Shown: piece after piece, positions 5,833 to 9,763 of the stretch
How the letters are laid out: each line of letters begins with the position of its first letter
Numbering within the stretch: position 1 is the first letter of the stretch
NCBI GenBank assembly: GCA_050743625.1
Contig: JBOGED010000031.1
Coordinates: forward strand, 1-9,763
Direction of reading: 5' to 3'
From: JBOGED01 sp050743625
GTDB lineage: Bacteria; Actinomycetota; Nitriliruptoria; Euzebyales; Egibacteraceae
Length of the DNA stretch: 9,763 nt
The notes under the pieces: model-generated
The model's input: only the letters and a program-made list of their open reading frames with translations
Databases searched by the model: none
Told to the model about the DNA's origin: nothing
Program-made: the position numbers and the translations under genes

Positions 5833-6336
5833 ATGCCCGCCTCCAACGCAGAGCGGAACAAGGCCACCTACCGCCGGTTCGTCGAGTTGTTGAACACCCA
5901 AAACTTCAACGCCCTGCCCGAGGTGGTCGATCCGGACCGATACCGGGAGGACTGCATCGGTTTCACGGGCGGATGGGTCGACCTCACCGACGCGACAAGC
6001 TCGTTGCGGCGAGCGCTTGTCGGGATCCCTGACCTTACCGCCGAGATAGAGGACTGCGTCGCAGACGACCATCGCATCTACGCGCGGTTGACGGTTCGCG
6101 GCACCAACACCGGCCGCCTCTTCGGGTTGCCTCCCACGCGCAGGGCATACCAGGTGAACATGTTCGACTACGCCCTCTTCGACGGCGGCAAGATCGTCGA
6201 GCGCATCCAACAAACCGACTCCTTGAGCCAGATGCGCCAGCTCTACACCCCCGCCCTCGCCAGCGCCGCCGTCGCCGCCGTACTAAGCCTCACCGGCACC
6301 GCCATCGCTCTGAGAAGACGCAGCCGCCGACCGTAG
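5833..6336 (+). CDS. SnoaL/NTF2-fold protein with C-terminal membrane anchor
   Basis: 167 residues. Residues 8-135 match the SnoaL-like ester cyclase pattern of the NTF2 superfamily: ERNKATYRRFVELLNTQNFN at the N-terminus, a central FTGGWVDLTD...IPDLTAEIED segment, and the conserved sheet ARLTVRGTNTGRLFGLPPT followed by MFDYALFDGGKIVERIQQTD. Such domains act as cyclases, isomerases, hydrolases or plain binding folds, so the substrate is open. The unusual part is the tail: residues 139-160 form a hydrophobic helix, followed by RRRSRRP, a positive-inside end. No LPxTG precedes it, so it is a tail anchor rather than a sortase signal. There is no N-terminal signal peptide, so the domain should face the cytoplasm. 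ATG 5833 follows GAGGG at eight bases. It is transcribed divergently from the Mau-like operon. Confidence 0.82.
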   Translation: MPASNAERNKATYRRFVELLNTQNFNALPEVVDPDRYREDCIGFTGGWVDLTDATSSLRRALVGIPDLTAEIEDCVADDHRIYARLTVRGTNTGRLFGLPPTRRAYQVNMFDYALFDGGKIVERIQQTDSLSQMRQLYTPALASAAVAAVLSLTGTAIALRRRSRRP

Positions 6337-6404
6337 CCTGGATGAATCCACCGATCCCCGCGCTGTCCCTCGCAAGCCTGTCGCGACCTGACCACGGTGG
6401 ACGC

Positions 6405-6424
6405 TCTTGCGCGCCGACGCGCAG
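6405..6424 (+). repeat. Palindromic element TTTGCGCG-N4-CGCGCAAA, copy 1
   Basis: TGCGCG (6408-6413), spacer CCGA, CGCGCA (6418-6423), with outer bases degenerate relative to copies 2 and 3. It is in the same orientation as the others, judged by the C..A spacer pattern. Confidence 0.6.
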
Positions 6425-6476
6425 AAACTCGCTCTCAACCTCAGCTATCTCACCCGTTTCCGCCCGCTGGCTGGGT

Positions 6477-6496
6477 TTTGCGCGCAGACGCGCAAA
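6477..6496 (+). repeat. Palindromic element TTTGCGCG-N4-CGCGCAAA, copy 2
   Basis: Perfect 8-bp arms TTTGCGCG and CGCGCAAA around spacer CAGA. It lies 72 bases after copy 1. Confidence 0.7.
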
Positions 6497-6658
6497 CTTC
6501 AGATCAGCGATCAAGCTTCGACAGCCTGTCACACCGCATAATCCGAGCACGGCGCGCGTGACCTCATACCGCCGATCGAACCGCGTCAACGCGACGAGCG
6601 AGCGAACCGGAGCGGCAGAAGACAACGGGGTGCCGCTTCCCTCGCCTGGACAACCGAT

Positions 6659-6674
6659 GGCTCACACGTGAGCC
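6659..6674. repeat. Perfect inverted repeat GGCTCAC-AC-GTGAGCC
   Basis: Seven-base arms around two bases. It lies downstream of the minus-strand PH-like gene (stop at 6739). It could be part of a terminator zone or a protein site; no T-run follows. Confidence 0.35.
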
Positions 6675-6696
6675 GACGCTTCGGACCGTCTCCCGA

Positions 6697-6710
6697 CCCG
6701 AGCGTTCGGG
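6697..6710 (-). terminator. Possible weak terminator of the PH-like gene
   Basis: CCCGA (6697-6701) and TCGGG (6706-6710) around GCGT, about 29 bases past the PH-like stop. The stem is short and there is no T-run. Confidence 0.3.
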
Positions 6711-6738
6711 GACACGGCCATACACCTGCGATGGACGG

Positions 6739-7071
6739 CTATGGGCTGTGGTGGGTGTCGATGATGTCCCGGACCCGCTCGGGATTAGCCGGGGTGATGA
6801 AGGGTCTCACCCGGTGGCCGAGGTCGAGGACCAGCGCTGTGTGCTTTCGGGGCCTGCTGAGATCCAGATGCGCCCAGTAGCGAGGCCAAGATGTTCCCCA
6901 GAGCCGACCCTTTCCCGTGAGAACACCCATCTCGACGGACGCGACGGATTGGATATCGGCGTAGGGGATCGCCTTCGGGCTGCCGAGGGGGAAGTAGTAA
7001 CGATGGATGAGCAGGTGGGTGTCTGTACAGGTGATCCACCGGTCTCGATACAGCTCAGCCTCGGCCGCCAT
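6739..7071 (-). CDS. Small bacterial PH-like domain protein
   Basis: 110 residues. The pattern of short strands (ELYRDRWITCTDTHLLIHRY, FPLGSPKAIPYADIQSVA, YWAHLDL, TALVLDLG, RVRPFITP) ending in a helix (NPERVRDIID) is that of the bacterial pleckstrin-homology-like domains seen in many small actinobacterial proteins. I see no membrane segment. The function is unknown; these domains commonly mediate protein or membrane contacts. I chose ATG 7071, because the upstream extension runs through the tRNA gene and its terminator and cannot be coding. There is no good Shine-Dalgarno, but CAGACT lies six bases before the ATG, the placement of a -10 element for leaderless transcription. The terminator of the tRNA upstream isolates this gene as its own unit. 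Confidence 0.7.
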   Translation of the reverse strand: MAAEAELYRDRWITCTDTHLLIHRYYFPLGSPKAIPYADIQSVASVEMGVLTGKGRLWGTSWPRYWAHLDLSRPRKHTALVLDLGHRVRPFITPANPERVRDIIDTHHSP

Positions 7072-7214
7072 GCAGGCAGTCTGCCACAGACGCCTTCCGC
7101 TGTGCGCCGCCAGTCCCACGCATGGACAATGTCGCCGCGCCAGGTGGTCTACCAGGAAGCTCGTGCGGCCTAGCGCCCCTCCCGTGGGTGGCGTGGAGCC
7201 GCTGCGAAACGCCG

Positions 7215-7238
7215 AAACCCCCGGCTGGCCGGGGGTTT
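7215..7238 (-). terminator. Intrinsic terminator of the tRNA-Gly transcript
   Basis: AAACCCCCGG (7215-7224) and CCGGGGGTTT (7229-7238) form a perfect 10-bp stem with a four-base loop. It starts eight bases beyond the tRNA 3' end on the minus strand, and the 3' arm ends in TTTC. Confidence 0.85.
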
Positions 7239-7245
7239 CTCCTTG

Positions 7246-7318
<73 letters not shown>

Positions 7319-7334
7319 AGTAACGGTACGTCAC

Positions 7335-7363
7335 ATCTTGCACCGGCGGGGGGCGGCTCGCAA
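7335..7363 (-). promoter_or_regulatory. Candidate promoter of tRNA-Gly
   Basis: On the minus strand, TTGCGA (7358-7363) and CAAGAT (7335-7340) are separated by 17 bases, and the -10 lies 16 bases before the tRNA 5' end. Matches to the housekeeping consensus are partial (4 of 6 and 3 of 6). Confidence 0.4.
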
Positions 7364-7376
7364 GCTGGCAGGCCGG

Positions 7377-7802
7377 TCAGCGGCCGGTGGAGCCGAAGCC
7401 GGCGTCGCCGCGGTCGGTGGCGTCGAGGTCGGTGACCTCCTCGACGTGGGCGGTCTCGACGCGTTGGATCAGGAGTTGCGCGATGCGGTCGCCGCGGCCG
7501 ATGTGGGCGGGGTGGGTGGGGTCGAGGTTGATGAGGATGACCTTGATCTCGCCGCGGTAGCCGGCGTCGATGGTTCCTGGAGCGTTGACCAGGGCGATCC
7601 CGTGACGTGCGGCGAGGCCGGAGCGCGGGTGCACGAGGCCGGCGCAGCCCGGCGGGATGGCGACGGCGAGGCCGGTGGGGACGACCGCGCGCTCCCCCGG
7701 GGCGAGCGTCACGTCGCGCCGCGCGAAGAGATCGAGCCCGGCGTCCCCGGGATGCGCATAGGCGGGAAGGGGCAGCTGCGGATCGAGCCGGCGGACCCGC
7801 AA
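7377..7802 (-). CDS. dut: Deoxyuridine 5'-triphosphate nucleotidohydrolase (dUTPase)
   Basis: Trimeric dUTPase, which splits dUTP to dUMP and pyrophosphate, keeping uracil out of DNA and feeding thymidylate synthesis. All five family motifs are present, numbered from the TTG: AGLDLFA (21-27), PRSGLA (59-64), the uridine-pocket loop GTIDAGYRGEIKV (76-88) with catalytic Asp79, GDRIAQLLIQRV (104-115) and the P-loop-like GFGSTGR (135-141). From TTG 7802 it has 141 residues beginning MRVRRLDP, matching actinobacterial relatives. The start is not certain. The only good Shine-Dalgarno (GGAGG at 7820-7824) lies 17 bases from this TTG but eight from an in-frame CTG at 7811. The frame stays open to ATG 7952, but that 50-residue extension looks non-coding. 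The Shine-Dalgarno lies inside a strong palindrome. Confidence 0.95.
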   Translation of the reverse strand: MRVRRLDPQLPLPAYAHPGDAGLDLFARRDVTLAPGERAVVPTGLAVAIPPGCAGLVHPRSGLAARHGIALVNAPGTIDAGYRGEIKVILINLDPTHPAHIGRGDRIAQLLIQRVETAHVEEVTDLDATDRGDAGFGSTGR

Positions 7803-7811
7803 CGTACGCAG

Positions 7812-7843
7812 GCAGCTTTCCTCCGTATCCGAGGGAAAGCTGC
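7812..7843 (-). promoter_or_regulatory. Palindrome over the dut ribosome binding site (copy A)
   Basis: GCAGCTTTCC (7812-7821) pairs perfectly with GGAAAGCTGC (7834-7843), and the inner CTC/GAG can extend the stem with one bulge. The GGAGG of dut is within it. It is either an RNA hairpin that hides the ribosome binding site or a repressor operator. Its core is shared with copy B. Confidence 0.55.
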
Positions 7844-7863
7844 GGCGACCGGTCCCGGCCCCA

Positions 7864-7877
7864 CCGCAGACCTGCGG
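7864..7877. repeat. CCGCAG-AC-CTGCGG hairpin abutting copy B
   Basis: A perfect 6-bp inverted repeat (7864-7877). On the plus strand it is followed by TTTTCC, which looks like a small terminator, although no plus-strand gene ends here. Confidence 0.3.
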
Positions 7878-7902
7878 TTTTCCTTCATATCCGGAGGAAA
7901 GC
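7878..7902. promoter_or_regulatory. Related palindrome upstream of dut (copy B)
   Basis: TTTCCTTC (7879-7886) and GGAGGAAA (7893-7900) flank ATATCC. Aligned to copy A, 62 bases away, the core TTTCCTYCRTATCCG is shared, as is GGAAAGC. Two like-spaced copies suggest a tandem operator serving dut and perhaps the divergent gene at 8049. Confidence 0.4.
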
Positions 7903-7961
7903 GGGACGTCACGCGCAGGTATCTGGTTCGCGGGACTGGAGATGGCGCTCACCTCGGTGAC

Positions 7962-7988
7962 GTTTGGACAAGCGGACGGATCGGGGAT
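7962..7988 (+). promoter_or_regulatory. Weak candidate stress-sigma promoter for the 8049 gene
   Basis: GTTT (7962-7965), 17 bases, then GGGGAT (7983-7988) resembles the actinobacterial SigB-type GTTT...GGGTAT pattern, about 60 bases before the start codon. A small palindrome TCACC-TC-GGTGA (7949-7960) lies just upstream. Confidence 0.2.
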
Positions 7989-8048
7989 GGACTGTAGGGC
8001 ACAAGCACATGGTCGAGACCTGGCCTACAAGATCTCGGGAGGCGACGG

Positions 8049-8609
8049 ATGCAGGCACTGACGCACCAGGTCTGGGAAGCGCACTACGTGACCATTCGCT
8101 CCTACGTGCTCGAGCGGTGGCCGCGAGTAGACCGCCTCGATCTCGAGGCCATCGCTGACGACTACGCCGGCCTGCTCGAGCTGGTCCAGCGAGCGACGGG
8201 CATGACGGCCGAAGCCGTCAACCGTGAGGTACGGACGCTGGATGTCCCAGAGCTGAACATCGGCGCGGGCGAAGGCGAGCCTGCCGACGACGACGGGCGG
8301 GCGAGTGTCGCGCAGCTGCGACTCGGCCAGGGCTTCATGGACCGCGAGCGCGACCGGATCGTGCGCCGGCTGGAGAAGCTTAACCGCCGCCTCAAGCGCT
8401 TCCCCGCGGAGGGCACGGAGCTCTTGTTGACGGTCAAGGACCGCGACAGCGCCTCCCAGAAGGTCACGTTAGAGTGCCATTTGCCCCGCTATACGCCATT
8501 CATCGCGACATCGGACACCCCAGACCTTCGCGCAGCGTTGACGGAGGTCCGCGAGGAGCTCTGGCGCCAGATCGACGACGCCGCGAGCCAGCGGCGACGA
8601 AAAGGCTAG
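8049..8609 (+). CDS. Putative stress protein joining a CsbD-like part and an HPF/S30AE-like part
   Basis: 186 residues, soluble and highly charged. Residues 20-65 (LERWPRVDRLDLEAIADDYA, then GLLELVQRATGMTAEAVNRE) follow the CsbD pattern of short helices around a Trp and a Leu-rich dyad. After a Gly/Asp-rich linker (70-85), residues 97-186 carry a helix DRIVRRLEKLNRRLKRFP, strands TELLLTVKDRD and KVTLECHLPRYTPFIATSDT, and a last helix DLRAALTEVREELWRQIDDA with a basic tail. This resembles the ribosome hibernation factor (sigma-54 modulation, S30AE) fold, especially the strand followed by D.RAAL.E....L.RQI. If so, it may bind ribosomes in stress. Both assignments are by eye. ATG 8049 follows GGAGG at six bases. 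The frameshifted gene follows after six bases. Confidence 0.7.
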   Translation: MQALTHQVWEAHYVTIRSYVLERWPRVDRLDLEAIADDYAGLLELVQRATGMTAEAVNREVRTLDVPELNIGAGEGEPADDDGRASVAQLRLGQGFMDRERDRIVRRLEKLNRRLKRFPAEGTELLLTVKDRDSASQKVTLECHLPRYTPFIATSDTPDLRAALTEVREELWRQIDDAASQRRRKG

Positions 8610-8615
8610 GACGGC

Positions 8616-9016
8616 ATGGGCGTGACGTTGCGGTACGCGAAGGTGGTCGACCGGGACGCATTCCTGCGCGCTGGGGGTCCGTCCGGGACTCGACTCTCTC
8701 GACTCTGAGGTGCGGTTGCTGGCGGATCCGGAAGAGTCGCCCGCGTTGGCGGCGCCGTTTCTGGTGCTCAGGTCGTGGGTGGCGGACCACGGTGCATTCA
8801 CGACAGACGTGGCGGCTCGTTGATCCCCATGGCCGGACGGTGCGCCCACCGGTGACTCGTGAGGTGCTACCTACGGCGAGCGAGATCAGCGACGAGATCG
8901 CTGACCAGCGCTTCGAATGCGCCGACCAGGGCTACCAACTCGTCTTTGAGATCGACGAGCGCGAGGTGGCCCGCGCGGACTTCGCCGTCCTAGTCGAGAC
9001 TCAGCCCGGCTGGTAA
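8616..9016 (+). pseudogene. Conserved-looking gene of unknown function broken by two frameshifts
   Basis: Three frames join into one plausible protein of about 136 residues. Part 1 starts at ATG 8616 (MGVTLRYAKVVDRDAFLR) and would stop at 8708. Part 2 continues in another frame from about 8668 (ALGVRPGLDSLDSEVRLL to VADHGAFTTDV) and stops at 8823. Part 3 runs from about 8810 (WRLVDPHGRTVRPPVTREVL to the stop at 9016), ending EIDEREVARADFAVLVETQP. The breaks fall at CGCG near 8667-8670 and TGG near 8810-8812. Each is repaired by adding back two bases (CG, then TG) or removing one. I recognise no family. The start is six bases after the previous stop, so it was probably co-transcribed. Its end overlaps the convergent acyltransferase by 16 bases. 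Confidence 0.65.
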
Positions 9017-9624
9017 GGGGTCCCCGATAGCCGGGAAAGCGCTCCCATGAACTCGTGGGCCGCCTCAATAAGGTCCTCGCCGGGGAAGATGTACCGGGGC
9101 TTGCCGATGACGATCCGCACGCGCGGGCGGCGCCACGGCCGCCATTCCCGTAGCCGCAAGTGTGCGGTACCGATCATGGCGGTTGCCACTACGGGAGCGC
9201 CCGTCTCGGAGGCGAACTGGGCGGCACCGCGGCGCGCCCGGCCCATCGGGCCCCGCGAGAGCTGGCCCTCCGGCACGATCCACAGAAGGCCCCCTGCCCG
9301 CAGGTGGCACCTCGAGTCAGGGACCGCTCCCTTGCGGGTGACGAACGCGTCGAACAGGGAGAAGGCCCCTCGCACGGCTGCGTAGGGATTGGGCTTGGCG
9401 ATGACCCGAACCCGCGGAGAGATACAGAACGCGAGGGGCCCGTCGAGATAGCTCGGATGGTTCGAGACGAGGACGGCCGCGCCCTTCGGCACCTCGCCTT
9501 CGATACGGATCCTGCAGGTAAGAGCCAAGACGATCCGCCCGACGACCCAGCAGCCTAAGAACAGCAGCCTACGCCACAGCGGCCGATGCACCCTCGTCCT
9601 TTCCGCAAGCCGTTCCATTGCCAT
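9001..9624 (-). CDS. PlsC-family acyltransferase (1-acylglycerol-3-phosphate acyltransferase-like)
   Basis: 207 residues. This family moves a fatty acyl group from a thioester to a lysophospholipid or similar acceptor at the membrane. A hydrophobic N-terminal helix (about 19-36) precedes the catalytic HX4D motif NHPSYLD (55-61). The acceptor-binding motif appears as PEGQLSR (118-124), where Gln replaces the usual Thr. Motif IV is GAPVVATAMIG (142-152). The length and order are normal for single-domain family members. Whether it makes phosphatidic acid or acylates another acceptor cannot be read from the sequence. ATG 9624 was taken; ATG 9618 is equally possible. No strong Shine-Dalgarno is seen. 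An operator-like palindrome lies 7 to 34 bases before the start, so repression by a TetR-type regulator is likely. Confidence 0.9.
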   Translation of the reverse strand: MAMERLAERTRVHRPLWRRLLFLGCWVVGRIVLALTCRIRIEGEVPKGAAVLVSNHPSYLDGPLAFCISPRVRVIAKPNPYAAVRGAFSLFDAFVTRKGAVPDSRCHLRAGGLLWIVPEGQLSRGPMGRARRGAAQFASETGAPVVATAMIGTAHLRLREWRPWRRPRVRIVIGKPRYIFPGEDLIEAAHEFMGALSRLSGTPYQPG

Positions 9625-9630
9625 TGTGCA

Positions 9631-9658
9631 GAGTTGGTCCGGAATACCGGACTAACTC
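9631..9658 (-). promoter_or_regulatory. Operator-like inverted repeat upstream of the acyltransferase
   Basis: GAGTTGGTCCGG (9631-9642) and CCGGACTAACTC (9647-9658) are inverted with one mismatch in 12 and a spacer of AATA. The size, symmetry and position just before the start codon fit a TetR-family binding site. Confidence 0.65.
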
Positions 9659-9696
9659 CAATGCCACCAATTTAGGGTCTTGAGTCAAGCGTTGCT

Positions 9697-9716
9697 TTTG
9701 CGCGCGTACGCGCAAA
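9697..9716 (+). repeat. Palindromic element TTTGCGCG-N4-CGCGCAAA, copy 3
   Basis: Perfect 8-bp arms around spacer CGTA, same orientation as copies 1 and 2 and about 3.2 kb away, again intergenic. The remaining bases to 9763 show no gene. Confidence 0.7.
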
Positions 9717-9763
9717 GCCGCAGACCAAGGGATCTCGGGACACCCACAACACCTATTGGCCCG

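Larger units (their letters stand above)
6337..6738. other. Non-coding stretch between convergent genes
   Basis: No frame here has convincing coding character. It holds two copies of a 20-bp palindrome (6405-6424 and 6477-6496), a perfect inverted repeat at 6659-6674 and a small GC hairpin at 6697-6710. The minus-strand frame across 6290-6625 runs through both palindromes and resembles no protein I know. Confidence 0.6.

Noticed and set aside
6290..6625. Minus-strand frame of 111 codons
   Set aside because: It overlaps the end of the SnoaL-like gene and reads through two palindromes. It has no ribosome binding site or known fold.
7803..7952. 50-residue N-terminal extension of dUTPase to ATG 7952
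   Set aside because: Family members start near the MRVRRLDP equivalent, and the extension covers two palindromes and a hairpin, so it is more likely regulatory DNA.
7338..7997. Plus-strand frame of 219 codons over dut
   Set aside because: Antisense shadow of dUTPase, whose five motifs are all in order.
8474..9016. Single 180-codon plus-strand frame
   Set aside because: Its first two-thirds is Arg/Trp-rich out-of-frame reading of the gene at 8049 and of the repaired gene's second part. Only its last third is genuine.

Overview
The window is high-GC DNA with GC-rich third codon positions, tight same-strand gene packing with 4-base GTGA overlaps, several GTG or TTG starts and large intact antisense frames. 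This points to an actinobacterial chromosome, possibly one of the deep-branching classes. That lineage call is inference, because there is no rRNA or lineage marker here. No CRISPR array, transposase or phage gene was seen.

Layout. (1) 76-174: a possible 32-residue membrane peptide on the plus strand. (2) 178-5547, minus strand, read right to left: a compact eight-gene set. It consists of an unrecognised cytosolic protein, a MauE-like membrane redox protein, a MauD-like membrane-anchored thioredoxin-fold protein, a Tat-exported protein with ten cysteines that resembles the methylamine dehydrogenase light chain (MauA), a 55-residue membrane protein, a 183-residue polytopic membrane protein, a PhoD-like metallophosphatase and an ECF sigma factor broken by a one-base frameshift. 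Most junctions overlap or are under 20 bases, so this is very probably one operon. (3) 5548-5832: a divergent intergenic region with a strong terminator-like hairpin. (4) 5833-6336, plus: a SnoaL/NTF2-fold protein with a C-terminal membrane anchor. (5) 6337-6738: non-coding, with two copies of a 20-bp palindrome. (6) 6739-7802, minus: a small bacterial PH-like protein, tRNA-Gly(GCC) with its terminator and likely promoter, and dUTPase. (7) 7803-8048: a divergent region with two related palindromes. (8) 8049-9016, plus: a protein that appears to join a CsbD-like helical part to a ribosome hibernation (HPF/S30AE)-like part, followed by a gene broken by two frameshifts. (9) 9001-9624, minus: a PlsC-family acyltransferase behind a near-perfect operator-like palindrome, then a third copy of the 20-bp palindrome at the right edge.

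How the genes fit together. The clearest system is the minus-strand Mau-like operon. In methylotrophs MauD and MauE mature the disulfide-rich, tryptophan-tryptophylquinone-bearing light chain of methylamine dehydrogenase. Here a MauD/MauE pair sits with a short Tat-exported cysteine-rich protein, but no heavy chain (MauB), MauG or amicyanin gene lies within the window. The operon instead carries two extra membrane proteins, a PhoD-like phosphatase and a sigma factor. I read it as a MauDE-assisted export and maturation module for a distinct disulfide-rich, possibly quinone-bearing, extracytoplasmic protein of unknown function.

Three frame breaks in two genes, among otherwise clean genes, could be true decay or assembly indels. 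All functional assignments come from reading motifs by eye; no database search was run.
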